The position numbers and the translations under genes were made by a program. The notes below the pieces were generated by a model. The model was given only the letters and a program-made list of their open reading frames with translations, did not search any database and had not been told where the DNA came from. From Paenibacillus sp. FSL H8-0548 (GTDB lineage: Bacteria; Bacillota; Bacilli; Paenibacillales; Paenibacillaceae), in assembly GCF_038630985.1 (NCBI RefSeq), contig NZ_CP152049.1, positions 4,111,501 through 4,175,500 on the forward strand: a DNA stretch of 64,000 nucleotides. The letters run 5' to 3'. Shown here piece by piece: positions 8,127 through 17,535 of this stretch. Position 1 is the first letter of the stretch; every line of letters starts with the position of its first letter.

Positions 8127-9647
8127 TTAGGCAGAAAATTGTTGTTGTAATAATGAAGTTAATTGATTTAATTGTTCGATTTCTTGATCAACCTTTTGAG
8201 AAGATTGAATTTGTGATTTAGAGATAACCATCAGCTGCTTCATCGATGCTATTCCTTGTTCAATGACAGCTGAGATTTGAACCATTTCCTTAGAAACCCC
8301 GTTGGAGTCTTCATTAATAGTCACAAGTAATTGATTCATGGCCAATATAAATTTTGACAGCTCATGAATCGTTAGCTTTACTTGATCAAATTCGTTTGCA
8401 AAAGCCTCCACATACTCCAATGATTGCTGCACGATCACTTGTTCATCTTCGATTTGACTTGCCGTTATCTCGCTCCCCGAGCCAATGGCTGACATTATCT
8501 CACGGATCTCTTTGGCAGCACTGCTTGTTTGATTTGCAAGCTTTCTTATCTCACCTGCTACGACTGCGAATCCTTTGCCATACTCACCTGCTCTTGCTGC
8601 TTCAATGGAAGCATTTAATGCGAGCAAATTAGTTTGATTAGCTACCTGCTCAATTTTCCCAACCATTTTCTCTGCCTGTTCGGAAGACCGCTTCAAATCA
8701 TACATCGTCTCCGCAACATTGCTTACAGAATGCGAAATTGCATGCATATATTGCTTTAATAAATCCAGCTTTAGATGGCTTGCAACGATGGACTGCTCTG
8801 TCACAACCGTGTTGCTGCTCATTGTTTCCGCATTTATATGTACGGTTTGAATAGCCGAGTTAATATTATGAAGCTTATCCTCCATCTGCTCCAATGAGAG
8901 CGCTTGGTCACCAAGACCTCCCGTTACTTCTTCAAATGCAAATCCCATTTCCTTGTTGCTCTGCACGTTTAGAACAGATGATCCAGAAACGACAGTAGAG
9001 GTAGTGAATATTTGATTAGTTAAGGACTCCACATCCACTAATACAGCCAGCAGCTGATCGTCTTTGCTCTTTTTTTCAGCTTCAAGCCGTTTCGTAATTT
9101 CCAGCTTAGATTTAATTTGCCATATCGTTGCAGTTGAGGTCAATATTAAAAAGCTTGCATGAATAACAACCATCCGGAACAAATAGCTGTCCGTACCGAA
9201 TACGAGTTCTGGAAAAAAGAAGTAACCGCCTAAATGCTGCACAGCAAATAATATCGTCATTAGAATAACCAACTGAATATTTTCATAATAAGCTATCACA
9301 GCGATAACCATAAATATAGAAAAATGAAATTCTACGCTTCCGCCGCTTCCGCTTATAATGGAGAAACTGGAAAAAGTTAAAGTCAGCGTGTTCAGCACTG
9401 GAATATTAACTTGCTCTTTATTTCTGAAATAGAAGATTGCAGCAACGGTCAGCGTTATTATCGGCAATAAGAACAGAACAATTTGTCCCACTTGAATTTG
9501 TCCGTTCATTTCGTACCCTATACCGTGCATCCCTGCTGCAGCATGATGAAACGGATCAATCGTCTTCGTTAATAAAAATATTACTGCATTTAATAAAACG
9601 GCCGCGGCGGAAAACAACAGCATTAATCTATTTTTCTTGTCCTGCAT
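8127..9647 (-). CDS. Methyl-accepting chemotaxis protein with integral-membrane sensor
   Basis: Chemoreceptor-like protein of about 506 residues. The first 170 residues form about six membrane helices with almost no extracytoplasmic domain. This part contains [20 protein letters not shown] and [15 protein letters not shown], a histidine-bearing pattern I associate with membrane sensors also found on some kinases and cyclases. The C-terminal 300 residues are the coiled-coil signalling domain, with the hairpin tip [20 protein letters not shown] (about residues 353-372) and following [11 protein letters not shown]. There is no HAMP domain. The ATG at 9647 is preferred over the TTG at 9668. The signal is unknown; redox or a small diffusible ligand is possible. 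Confidence 0.88.
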   Translation of the reverse strand: MQDKKNRLMLLFSAAAVLLNAVIFLLTKTIDPFHHAAAGMHGIGYEMNGQIQVGQIVLFLLPIITLTVAAIFYFRNKEQVNIPVLNTLTLTFSSFSIISGSGGSVEFHFSIFMVIAVIAYYENIQLVILMTILFAVQHLGGYFFFPELVFGTDSYLFRMVVIHASFLILTSTATIWQIKSKLEITKRLEAEKKSKDDQLLAVLVDVESLTNQIFTTSTVVSGSSVLNVQSNKEMGFAFEEVTGGLGDQALSLEQMEDKLHNINSAIQTVHINAETMSSNTVVTEQSIVASHLKLDLLKQYMHAISHSVSNVAETMYDLKRSSEQAEKMVGKIEQVANQTNLLALNASIEAARAGEYGKGFAVVAGEIRKLANQTSSAAKEIREIMSAIGSGSEITASQIEDEQVIVQQSLEYVEAFANEFDQVKLTIHELSKFILAMNQLLVTINEDSNGVSKEMVQISAVIEQGIASMKQLMVISKSQIQSSQKVDQEIEQLNQLTSLLQQQFSA

Positions 9648-9940
9648 AAATAAATATTCATCCTCCAATGTCCTTGTAAAATATTCTCATCAAAAAACGT
9701 TCAATTCATTATATTTCAATGTTTTGAAATTTTTTTGAAATCCCTCAAAAATGATCTCCCCACCGAGTGCTGATGACCTATCCCGATTTGTAGCTTCAGC
9801 AGTTCTCATTTTGTTGCAAAGTTGGGGACTATTTGACGTTTGCTTTATATTTAACGATTTTAAATTAATAGGTATATATTGCGAATACCGAGACAATATA
9901 TACAAGTCAAATAACTCACAGAAAATTAGGAGGAATTACT

Positions 9941-10285
9941 ATGAACCAATTTCAACCAAACAATCAAATTCCACAGCAACTGGCACATGCGGAACAACTT
10001 ATACAACAATTGGTAAACCAAACGCAGCAAGCATCTGCTCAATACCAACAATTATTAAATCAGGAACTAAATAATGCTAAAGCTCTCGAACAAATTGCAC
10101 AACGCGAACAGCAAGCAGCACAAATCATTCAAACAGCTTTACAAGGCCATCAAACGGCGATTCAGCAGTTACAGCAAATCTCCGGGATATGCAATCAAAT
10201 TTCACATTCAGTTAACTCCCAAACCCAAGCATTCTCTAACATGAACAATCATCAATCACAAGGCTTTCAACCCTATTCTCATTAA
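9941..10285 (+). CDS. Glutamine-rich coiled-coil protein
   Basis: A 114-residue protein with 33 glutamines (about 29%), also rich in Asn and Ala, predicted to be a long helix or coiled coil between about residues 12 and 85. It has a strong ribosome binding site (AGGAGG) and no signal peptide. It lies 52 bases upstream of a manganese catalase on the same strand and is probably cotranscribed with it. The composition resembles small spore coat or spore-associated proteins of Bacillales, an analogy rather than a family match. Confidence 0.75.
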   Translation: MNQFQPNNQIPQQLAHAEQLIQQLVNQTQQASAQYQQLLNQELNNAKALEQIAQREQQAAQIIQTALQGHQTAIQQLQQISGICNQISHSVNSQTQAFSNMNNHQSQGFQPYSH

Positions 10286-10337
10286 GATTTGAATTTTTGG
10301 TATTTAAGTATAATGATTAAAGAAATGAGGTTAAGAC

Positions 10338-11192
10338 TTGTACTTCTATAAAGAAGATTTAATTAATAATATTGTAGTTGATAAGCCTGACCCCGGCGCA
10401 GCCAAAGTATTGCAAGAAACACTTGGTGGCCAATTTGGTGAAATGCGAACCATGATGCAATATTTTTTTCAGAGCAGCAATTTCCGTGGGAATGCAACGC
10501 AGTATCGCGATTTAATTCGTGGAGTATTTCTTGAAGAAATCAGTCATGTTGAGCTCGTTCAGCATACCATTAACCAATTGCTCAATGAAGCAGGTGGCAA
10601 TCAGCCTGGCAATTCTGGAATCGACTCCGCCCCTCTTGATGAAGCTATAAAGCATGCTAATCCGCATCATTTTATTATGGGTGCTAAAAGCTCGCTGCCA
10701 GTAGATGCTGGTGGCAATCCATGGTCAGGTAGTTATGTATATAGCCATGGAAACATAATTAGTGATTTACTTGATAACTTGGTACTAGAGTCAACGGGAG
10801 TACTTCAGAAGTCCCGAATTTATGAAATGAGTTCAAACAAAACATTTCGTGAAACTTTAGCCTTTCTCATCGTTCGTGACAATGCTCATCAAAATGCTTT
10901 CGCGAAAGCTCTTGAAACGCTTGGCGTAGAGTGGGGTAAACTATTTCCCGTACCGAATTATGATATTAACAAGTATCCAGAATGCCGCAAATATGTAGAC
11001 TTGGGTTTTCATAATGCTCAGTTTAACTTCCGCTTGGATGATACACGGATCGGAGAAATATTCAACGGTCAATCACCAAGCAGAAATAAGGGGAATTTAG
11101 AAGTAACTGCACCTCCGGAGGGGTTCCCGATACCCTATCTACCAGAGATGCCAAATGAGCATAGTCCCGGGTTCTATGATATGAACGCGTAA
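10338..11192 (+). CDS. Manganese catalase family protein
   Basis: Ferritin-like non-heme catalase that disproportionates hydrogen peroxide at a dimanganese centre. Candidate ligands are visible in order: Glu in GEMRTMMQY (about residue 34), Glu-His in FLEEISHVELVQH (about 63-75), Glu in LVLESTGVLQ (about 147) and His in RDNAHQNAFAKAL (about 180). It has 284 residues, close to the longer KatN/YdbD type rather than the shorter CotJC type. The start is a TTG after GAGG. It is the second gene of a plus-strand pair and ends at a strong hairpin. In spore formers such enzymes are often spore-associated. Confidence 0.9.
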   Translation: MYFYKEDLINNIVVDKPDPGAAKVLQETLGGQFGEMRTMMQYFFQSSNFRGNATQYRDLIRGVFLEEISHVELVQHTINQLLNEAGGNQPGNSGIDSAPLDEAIKHANPHHFIMGAKSSLPVDAGGNPWSGSYVYSHGNIISDLLDNLVLESTGVLQKSRIYEMSSNKTFRETLAFLIVRDNAHQNAFAKALETLGVEWGKLFPVPNYDINKYPECRKYVDLGFHNAQFNFRLDDTRIGEIFNGQSPSRNKGNLEVTAPPEGFPIPYLPEMPNEHSPGFYDMNA

Positions 11193-11235
11193 CACATAAA
11201 CTCTCCTTCTCCAAATACTAATATAGAGTTTACAA

Positions 11236-11266
11236 CTAAACCCTGCTGATTCAGCAGGGTTTAGTT
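11236..11266. terminator. Bidirectional terminator between catalase and radical SAM genes
   Basis: CTAAACCCTGCTGA faces TCAGCAGGGTTTAG with a minimal loop. The two flanking genes converge, so one hairpin can serve both. Confidence 0.7.
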
Positions 11267-11296
11267 TCTCCTACATAATTCACCTTATCATTCCTG

Positions 11297-12139
11297 TTAT
11301 TTCTTGAAATTAGGGAAAGCTTCAGACTTTGAAACATGTATCATCTCTTGTGAAAATTGAGCCTTAAAGTACTTTTCAACACGGGCATGGATATCTCTGC
11401 TGTACCATTCGGACAACCCATTTGTTTCAAATACCTGTGGCATCCCCAGTCGCTCTGATCGCTTCCCCATTGAACCATCCCCAATATTGAGCGTATCGAT
11501 CCAAATCCGATCTACAATACCTTTCAGTACATTGGGGAAATCACGAGTAAACGGAAGTACAGGTGAGATAGAAGCTTGTGTCGTTATTCCAGCTTCATGC
11601 AGCTCCCTTAATGCTTTTATCCGCAACTGGATTCCTGGTGCATACGGAGCAAATAACTGCTTCATATCCTCTCGATCCGTTTCGATCGTCATGGACACAA
11701 GCACTTCGCAATTTGTTTTCAGACGAACGAGCAGATCGAGATCCCTTGTAATGAGTGGGCTTCGTGTCTGAATTTGAAGCAGATCCGGCGGCCATTCGAT
11801 CATCGCTTCTAAAATCTGCCGCGTAATTTCTGCCTTCCGCTCTATCGGCTGGTAAGGGTCCGTTGCCGAGGACATGAAGATATTTACTGGTTTATTTTTA
11901 CGTCGGAGTTTAATCACTTCAGTCCTGTAGTTTTCCGCAGCGTTTGTTTTGATGTCCACCCATTCTCCCCAAGGTGTATCCTTGAATTTCTGAATCGGCA
12001 TTTCTCTTACATAGCAATAGCGGCACGAGAACGCGCAGCCGCTATACGGGTTCAAGGAATGGGTAAATCCCATATCTAAATAGCCTTTTGCTTCGCTGAG
12101 AATATTTTTGGATACGATGTCTCTTATTTCAATTGCCAT
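11297..12139 (-). CDS. SPL-family radical SAM protein
   Basis: Radical S-adenosylmethionine protein, 280 residues, with the 4Fe-4S motif CAFSCRYC at about residues 36-43, within SLNPYSGCAFSCRYCYVRE. The SLNPYxGC opening is typical of the SPL (spore photoproduct lyase-related) group also called Rv2578c-like. Later segments such as MSSATDPYQPIE are family features. Photoproduct lyase activity should not be assumed, since most members are uncharacterised. The ATG at 12139 follows GGAGGAG and is preferred over the longer frame starting at 12217. Confidence 0.85.
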   Translation of the reverse strand: MAIEIRDIVSKNILSEAKGYLDMGFTHSLNPYSGCAFSCRYCYVREMPIQKFKDTPWGEWVDIKTNAAENYRTEVIKLRRKNKPVNIFMSSATDPYQPIERKAEITRQILEAMIEWPPDLLQIQTRSPLITRDLDLLVRLKTNCEVLVSMTIETDREDMKQLFAPYAPGIQLRIKALRELHEAGITTQASISPVLPFTRDFPNVLKGIVDRIWIDTLNIGDGSMGKRSERLGMPQVFETNGLSEWYSRDIHARVEKYFKAQFSQEMIHVSKSEAFPNFKK

Positions 12140-12295
12140 TAAAAATGCTCCTCCTCCCTTGGAAATTAGGGATTGAAAACTTGACCTTCCACCAGAGCTA
12201 ATGAAGAAAACCATCATGACTCTTATGATTCCATCTCAATGCATTAAAATTCTTTTCTCTTCATTTTGATCGGAAGCAAGTGGAAGATAGGATCG

Positions 12296-12892
12296 TTATC
12301 CGTGAGGTTTTTGCTGAGGCTCCGCCAAGAGTGGAATATCAACGGAGTGATTTGAGCCACTCTTTATGTCCCGGGAATTTTCATTATACCACTTTCTAAG
12401 CAGATTAATATGAGCCTGATGATACCGGCTATGATCAGAGATATGCCATAATCCCCATCGAATGGTTGCTTGCTTTTCATTTTCATGACCAAATGTAACA
12501 ACTGTATCTAGATCAGCATCTTTTATTTGTATACATGTATCTTTCAACATATTTAACACAACTTCATAGTTAGACATCAGTGTGTTCAAAGACTTGCCAG
12601 TGACCATTGGCAGCCTATTATTTGCATCTATCATAGGTCCATATTGTTCTTTATAATAATGAGGAAGTGGCTGTCCTTTCATTCTATAAACCCAATTGAG
12701 ATCAACATACATGATATGTTTTATTAGCTGAGCGGTACTATTTAAGTTGTTATCGGGACCCTTATAATCTAATTCTTCTTGTGACATGCCTTCAGTGATT
12801 AATTGTAGTCGTTGACTATTTTCTTTCACAGCGGAAAACAAAATCCCCACAATTGGTGACATATTTTCTTCACCTTGTAAATCGTAAAACAT
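12296..12892 (-). CDS. DinB family protein
   Basis: Four-helix bundle protein of the DinB/YfiT type, 198 residues, presumed metal-dependent and sometimes a thiol transferase. Candidate metal-binding His residues are in LIKHIMYVDLNWVYR (about residue 59) and in WHISDHSRYHQAHINLL (about 149-165). The GGAGGAGG upstream favours the start at 12892; a second ATG lies ten codons in. It is next to a VOC-fold protein on the same strand. The natural substrate is unknown. Confidence 0.82.
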   Translation of the reverse strand: MFYDLQGEENMSPIVGILFSAVKENSQRLQLITEGMSQEELDYKGPDNNLNSTAQLIKHIMYVDLNWVYRMKGQPLPHYYKEQYGPMIDANNRLPMVTGKSLNTLMSNYEVVLNMLKDTCIQIKDADLDTVVTFGHENEKQATIRWGLWHISDHSRYHQAHINLLRKWYNENSRDIKSGSNHSVDIPLLAEPQQKPHG

Positions 12893-12917
12893 CCTTGCTA
12901 TTCCTCCTCCTTTTTTC

Positions 12918-13271
12918 TTATTCAGTTATATGCCAAAGAACTCCTGCTGGATCTATAAGATGAACTGCGCGCTTACCATACGATTGAATTTGAGGAGGCT
13001 TAGCTCTAATATTATACTTCCCAGCTACTTGGATATTTTGAATATGCTGCCACCACGCATCCAAGTCCTGCACACATAATTCCAACATAAAGTTATTTTG
13101 CAATTCTACATTTTGAAAGTTTTGCAGATGAAATTCAATTTCTTGCATCTTGAATATAGTAAGTTCATCACTGGTGAAGATTTTTTCAAATCCAAGATCT
13201 ACATAGAACTGCACAGCAAGTGGATAATCTGCACCAGACGGAATAAACGGACGTAATTTGAGTGCTTTCAT
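12918..13271 (-). CDS. VOC-fold protein (glyoxalase/bleomycin resistance-like)
   Basis: A 117-residue single VOC domain: FIPSGADYPLAVQFYVDLGF at the start, FHLQNF in the middle and HLIDPAGVLWHI at the end, the usual beta-alpha-beta-beta-beta module with His and Glu metal-site positions. Substrate cannot be told; it could be a resistance protein, an epimerase-like enzyme or a metal-free binding protein. Lies 26 bases upstream of the DinB gene and is likely cotranscribed with it. Confidence 0.8.
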   Translation of the reverse strand: MKALKLRPFIPSGADYPLAVQFYVDLGFEKIFTSDELTIFKMQEIEFHLQNFQNVELQNNFMLELCVQDLDAWWQHIQNIQVAGKYNIRAKPPQIQSYGKRAVHLIDPAGVLWHITE

Positions 13272-13542
13272 TATAGTTTTTCATCTCCTCAATAAATTAC
13301 TTTATGGGTGCCAAGCCAAGGCTACGCTGCAGTTTGTACAACGTAATCGACGTTACTTACCTGACTCGATACGTACACTGTACTTTGTGCAATAGATTGC
13401 CTAGTATAGGGTGATATTCGTTGGTTTGGAGCTCATTCTCCTGCATAATTACAATGTAGTCATCCGAAACTGCTCTCATGTAAGGTTTCTGTTGTACTAA
13501 GTGCAGTCTAAGTTGCTTCTCCTTAAACGATATAACTTGAAC

Positions 13543-13645
13543 CAAGGTGAAACGGCTGTCCCCGTCCTTTGGCGGCGCCAGCGCGTTTTATTCCGAGAAC
13601 TATAGAGAAAGTATGGCGAAATGATATCCTTTCCTATATTTTTTA
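13543..13645. repeat. Dispersed repeat, copy B (near full length)
   Basis: Begins CAAGGTGAAACGGCTGTC and ends TTTCCTATATT, about 103 bp. It aligns along its length with copy C at 23160-23259. The left third holds an imperfect dyad (GGCTG to CAGC around a GG/CC-rich centre). The right third carries GGCGAAATGATATCCTTTCC, shared almost exactly with copies C and D. Confidence 0.75.
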
Positions 13646-13661
13646 AAAAAATAAAGATTTA

Positions 13662-13795
13662 GCGAAGCGAGAAGATCGTTTCTCCAGAAACGAAGTGTTC
13701 ACCTTTACAGCCTTATTCTTACCTTTAAATGTCTTAGGAAATCAAAGAATCTGGCTGCAACAGCGATCCTTCAGAATGATCTTCTCGCGCATCGC
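13662..13795. repeat. Nested palindromic intergenic element
   Basis: Outer arms GCGAAGCGAGAAGATC (13662-13677) and GATCTTCTCGCGCATCGC (13778-13795) are inverted repeats with a small bulge. Inside them are a short perfect hairpin CGTTTCT-CC-AGAAACG and a longer one whose arms are CAGCC (13708) with ATTCTT, facing AAAGAAT with GGCTG (13753). The whole 134-bp stretch could fold as one multi-branched structure. It lies just downstream of a minus-strand membrane protein gene and next to dispersed repeat copy B. Confidence 0.6.
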
Positions 13796-13815
13796 CCAAA
13801 ACGTAAATGTTTAGT

Positions 13816-15690
13816 TCAACTTATATAGTCCATTACATTTATGGACAGCAGCCTGCCGTCTTCCTTAGATTCCATATAAGTAATTGGCAGCATTCCATTT
13901 GGGAATGGTATCTCGAGCCTATAAACGCTGTTCTGTTCATCGCTTTTATCCAATAGCTCATTGCCTTCATAACCCCCTTGAACACCAGCCTTACTCAGCA
14001 GCTCTAGAGTTATCTGCAAGCTGGCTCCTTTATAGCGGTCTTGTAAGTTTTCTGTCCACGTCAGATCATCCCAATCGGGAGCCTTCACGTTTACGCCAGC
14101 CTGACGCAACGTCTCTAGTAGATCGACGACCATGCGCCCATCTCCTTCCTGCATGGCACAAGCAAGCGCGAGGTAAGCTCGGTTAGTCGTCGAAATGTAA
14201 TTCAGTTTGTTTTTGGCGGCCAGCAATTCAAATAAATTCTCCGTATTCTGTTCTGATGTGAACCAATAAGCGTGGAAATCCATTGGATTCATTAGGCTTG
14301 TTCCTGGGATCAAATACCGCCCGTCATCTGAAACGCGAAATACCTGTGAGATATCAAAGCGCATTGGGTATTCCATTACAAATATATGACTGCCGTCCCC
14401 ACTAACCATGATTTGAATAGACAAAGGCTCATACGGTCTCTCCCCTCCAGGCAAAATCGAAGCAAAGCCTCTCCTACTTGAATAATAAAAACTGCCATCA
14501 TTAGCTGTCTCCCGGACAAGTCGATACATTAAGCGGCTCTTGTGCTTGATCGGTTGCCTATCAATATGGGTGGAGTTTCCATGTACAGTGTGAATTTCCT
14601 CATTCAGCTGCCACGTTATGTCGGCTATCCCTCGCAATTCGTCAGGCTTCCGCACGTCGGACAAGTCCGGAAGCCTTAGGGCAATGCTGTAATCTTTAGA
14701 TTGCCATTCATAAGCTGTATACTTCTGCTCTGACGCATAGAATACGTCGGAGAAACTCGTATTGTAGGAGAAACCATCGATACGCTTTTTACTACCGAAA
14801 TCAAACACACCTAAGTGCCATCCAGAAGCTACGAAAATCCCAGCCGAGACGAGTATCGGCACGAGCAGCACAACCATTGCATTTACCATTTTACTAGGGC
14901 GGACCTCTCCGTATGGCAGGTCTGGAGTATGTTTATCACCGTCTCGAGCTAATCTCACTGCCAGCTGACTCATAAACGTGCCGATCAGCAAAGTTCCAAT
15001 GCATGCGTAAGCGAGTAACGGCACTGCATATCCCCATGGGGGTGTCAGCGACTGAAATAGAGTGATAATTAGTGTGCAGAGCATTGCAAGCAGCGCAAGC
15101 GGTAGCAATGTGATGAAATAGCGCCGAAACATGCTTGGCGCTTTCTTTAACGCTTCACTAAAAGTGATATTTTGGAGGACAATCAAGTATGGCGTAAGCG
15201 AATAGAACATTAAAGCAATCATCAATATGATCCCAAACGGGAAAAAGACTGCAGCGAGGAAAACAATCAACCCGCCTAACACGTTTTGAAAAATTGACCA
15301 AGCTATCATATCGCCGAAATACCTGCGTCCACACGCGATCAGAGGAACTCTCTTACGATTTAGAACCCATCCTTTCAAACCGCCGAGGTACATGCCCCGG
15401 ACGAAACCTTGCAATCCCATTACAGCGACAGATACAAGAAATGACGCGATTCCCCATACCTGTGTTCCGGCTTGAAAGTAGGTGTATGGAATTTTCAGCT
15501 CCGTAAGTGACGGCATATATAATGGGATGGTTCCACTATACCTGACTGTCTGCACAGCAGCATCAGTTGTAGTTATCTCTGTCTGACTATGAGGAAATAT
15601 GGAAAATCCAAAATAAATGCCTAATCCTACTACTGCGGTTATAAATACTTCAAACAGCAACACCAAAACAATCAAACGTGTATAAGCCAT
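13816..15690 (-). CDS. Large membrane protein of unknown function, 624 aa
   Basis: I do not recognise a specific family. The N-terminal half (about residues 1-300) is an integral membrane region with a signal-anchor-like first helix and about six or seven further helices. It includes a patch resembling membrane proteins that line up several helices around FxEALKKAPSMFRRY. The C-terminal half (about 300-624) is largely soluble, with the segment FSYNTSFSDVFYASEQKYTA, and is predicted to lie outside or to be membrane-associated. No ABC or protease motif is seen. It is a single gene between palindromic elements. Confidence 0.75.
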   Translation of the reverse strand: MAYTRLIVLVLLFEVFITAVVGLGIYFGFSIFPHSQTEITTTDAAVQTVRYSGTIPLYMPSLTELKIPYTYFQAGTQVWGIASFLVSVAVMGLQGFVRGMYLGGLKGWVLNRKRVPLIACGRRYFGDMIAWSIFQNVLGGLIVFLAAVFFPFGIILMIALMFYSLTPYLIVLQNITFSEALKKAPSMFRRYFITLLPLALLAMLCTLIITLFQSLTPPWGYAVPLLAYACIGTLLIGTFMSQLAVRLARDGDKHTPDLPYGEVRPSKMVNAMVVLLVPILVSAGIFVASGWHLGVFDFGSKKRIDGFSYNTSFSDVFYASEQKYTAYEWQSKDYSIALRLPDLSDVRKPDELRGIADITWQLNEEIHTVHGNSTHIDRQPIKHKSRLMYRLVRETANDGSFYYSSRRGFASILPGGERPYEPLSIQIMVSGDGSHIFVMEYPMRFDISQVFRVSDDGRYLIPGTSLMNPMDFHAYWFTSEQNTENLFELLAAKNKLNYISTTNRAYLALACAMQEGDGRMVVDLLETLRQAGVNVKAPDWDDLTWTENLQDRYKGASLQITLELLSKAGVQGGYEGNELLDKSDEQNSVYRLEIPFPNGMLPITYMESKEDGRLLSINVMDYIS

Positions 15691-15835
15691 CTTTACCTCC
15701 TAACCTGATTAAATCCCATGTTCATTTCATTCACTTCTCCTAATATTTGACGTAATTGGAGTGCGTTTGTTGCGACTCCACTGAATCCGATTTTTCTCAT
15801 ACCGCCGTTTTTCGCAGACAAGTCAATTCATAAGT

Positions 15836-15870
15836 AAAAAAAAGCCACCCCGAAGGGTGGACTGTACTCG
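15836..15870 (-). terminator. Terminator after the MerR gene, same family as the sRNA-like elements
   Basis: On the minus strand CCACCC-TTCG-GGGTGG is followed by GC and eight T. This terminator and the adjacent GTACTC are almost identical to those of the sRNA candidate at 20681-20764, but the rest of that element is not present here. Confidence 0.8.
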
Positions 15871-15874
15871 ACAC

Positions 15875-16597
15875 TTAGCTCGACTCATCGGCAACGAAGG
15901 TGTTACCTGTTGAAATAACTTCAAAAAGGTTTTGCAAATATGCGATACCTCGCACTTGTTCAACTAATGCATAATCAATAAATTGAAGGGATTGATAAGC
16001 AATTTCTTTTGCCTGAGAAACATCGTTGTTGTCAAGGCCCAATAATACTTCTCGAACTATATCCAAGGAGTAGGCGACCCTTTGAACCGTTCGGATAATA
16101 AGCACCTTGCGAATATCAGTCCGAAAATAAATACGGAATCCACTTTCTTTTTGGCGATTAGGCTTTATTAAACCTTCTTTTTCCCAATGTCGAATGGAAG
16201 AAGCAGATACATTAGCTAATTTAGCTACCTCTCCAATCGTAAAAGCACTCTTGCTAAGATACTTTGGAAATTCTGCATTTTCTATTAAATCAATCATCTC
16301 AATTGCCCTTAGGACTGTTTCCTTCTCAGCATGGAGGTTCACTTGTGCTTTATTAATTTTCCATAAAATACCAAGTTTTTCTCTCTTTATGATAAGCGGC
16401 ATAATTGTTCGAACTAAATCCATGCCAAACCCAGGAATCAGAGCACGAATACATTGAAAATATGCCTCATGTTCCTTTGTGTAGATGCGATACCCATTTG
16501 AAGCTCTCTCAATTTCAGGAACAAGTCCCCACGATTCATAGTGTCTTAATGCACTTGTGCTTATATTCAATTTTTTCGCTATCTCAATACCCTTCAT
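15875..16597 (-). CDS. MerR-family regulator with two HTH domains
   Basis: Transcription regulator of 240 residues with two MerR-type DNA-binding modules in one chain. The first is at residues 1-70 (IAKKLNISTSALRHYESWGL, then RIYT). The second is at about 118-185 (TIGEVAKLANVSASSIRHWE, then FRIYFRTD). Most MerR proteins have one such module and dimerise, so a tandem form may bind as a monomer or bridge two sites. The C-terminal 55 residues contain no Cys cluster of the metal-sensing kind. It is transcribed divergently from a VOC-fold gene 164 bases away, which is its most likely target. Confidence 0.85.
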   Translation of the reverse strand: MKGIEIAKKLNISTSALRHYESWGLVPEIERASNGYRIYTKEHEAYFQCIRALIPGFGMDLVRTIMPLIIKREKLGILWKINKAQVNLHAEKETVLRAIEMIDLIENAEFPKYLSKSAFTIGEVAKLANVSASSIRHWEKEGLIKPNRQKESGFRIYFRTDIRKVLIIRTVQRVAYSLDIVREVLLGLDNNDVSQAKEIAYQSLQFIDYALVEQVRGIAYLQNLFEVISTGNTFVADESS

Positions 16598-16761
16598 CTC
16601 AATCCCATTCCTAACAACCTATAATTTATTATTAAAGCATACGACGGGTATTTGTATTTTTATAACTTTAACACATTAACAAATATACTTGAACCTTATC
16701 ATTTGCATTAATGTTGTACGATTGGACTGTAAGCTAAATTCCCGACAGGAGTTGAATACTA

Positions 16762-17478
16762 ATGAATAAAATCATACCTATTTTACCGTGCCAATCCATA
16801 AAGGAACAGGTTGCCTTTTATGAGTATTTGGGGTTTGAAATCATTCAAATTTCCAATCGTCCTAATCCATATGCCGTTGTAAGGTATGGTGCACTTGAGA
16901 TGCATTTTTATGGAAGCAAAAGAACATTGCCTAATGAAAATCCAACTATGTGCTATTTAGTTGTTGATGATGTAAGTCATGTATATGATAAGTTCACTTC
17001 AGGATTAAAAGAAAATATCGGAAAAATCCCCCGTTCTGGCATACCCAGAATATCAAAATTAAAAGATTTGGCAGATGATAGAAGATTCGTGGTAACCGAT
17101 TTGGGTGGAAATACGCTTTTTATTGGAACACCGAATGCTAAGGTGAACGAACCTTCTTTTTTTAGAACAATTGAAAGTATTGATTTTGCACAGAAATTTG
17201 AGATTCTCTACGACCTAATGTACTCCAAAGAAGATGTCCATTCAGCGTTCAATATGATGGTAAAGTTCTTTCCTGAAGATCTAATTTCAATCAACGTTGA
17301 ACATTTGGATTCAGCAAAGATATTACTAGTTGCATTAGATATCCTTTTGCAACGAAATAAAATAGTAAATCAAGAAATTAACGATAGGCTTAACGAGTTA
17401 TTTAACGGTTGTGATATGCAAAATCCTGATTGGAAAAAGATCCTGCAAAAGTATAACGACATTATTGACGGTGAATAA
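16762..17478 (+). CDS. VOC-fold protein with C-terminal extension
   Basis: The first 125 residues look like bleomycin resistance-type VOC proteins: PILPCQSIKEQVAFYEYLGF, then EMHFYGSK and VVTDLGGNTLFIGTP. About 110 further residues form a helical extension of no recognised family (DLMYSKEDVHSAFNMMVKFF and onwards). AGGAG precedes the ATG. Divergent from the tandem-HTH MerR regulator, which may control it. An antibiotic-sequestering role is possible from the family but not shown. Confidence 0.8.
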   Translation: MNKIIPILPCQSIKEQVAFYEYLGFEIIQISNRPNPYAVVRYGALEMHFYGSKRTLPNENPTMCYLVVDDVSHVYDKFTSGLKENIGKIPRSGIPRISKLKDLADDRRFVVTDLGGNTLFIGTPNAKVNEPSFFRTIESIDFAQKFEILYDLMYSKEDVHSAFNMMVKFFPEDLISINVEHLDSAKILLVALDILLQRNKIVNQEINDRLNELFNGCDMQNPDWKKILQKYNDIIDGE

Positions 17479-17490
17479 ATGCCTTCATAA

Positions 17491-17535
17491 ATAAAAACCG
17501 AGGAATTCAGGTATAGGCACCTGAATTTCACTCGG
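17491..17535. terminator. Terminator between VOC and GH43 genes
   Basis: CCGAG/CTCGG outer arms and ATTCAGGT/ACCTGAAT inner arms form a long hairpin. A T run follows on the minus strand, so it primarily ends the GH43 transcript, though it lies between convergent genes. Confidence 0.7.

Noticed and set aside
9690..9905. 71-codon minus-strand frame between the MCP and the Q-rich gene
   Set aside because: No ribosome binding site or domain, and overlaps the region where the plus-strand promoter for the catalase pair must lie.
13357..13545. 62-codon minus-strand frame beginning within dispersed repeat copy B
   Set aside because: Starts at a TTG inside the repeat with no ribosome binding site, no recognisable domain, and sits in structured non-coding DNA. 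A real gene with an internal start cannot be fully excluded.
15836..15870. Third full copy of the sRNA-like element after the MerR gene
   Set aside because: Only the terminator hairpin and GTACTC match; the box and the first hairpin are missing, so it is called as a terminator only.
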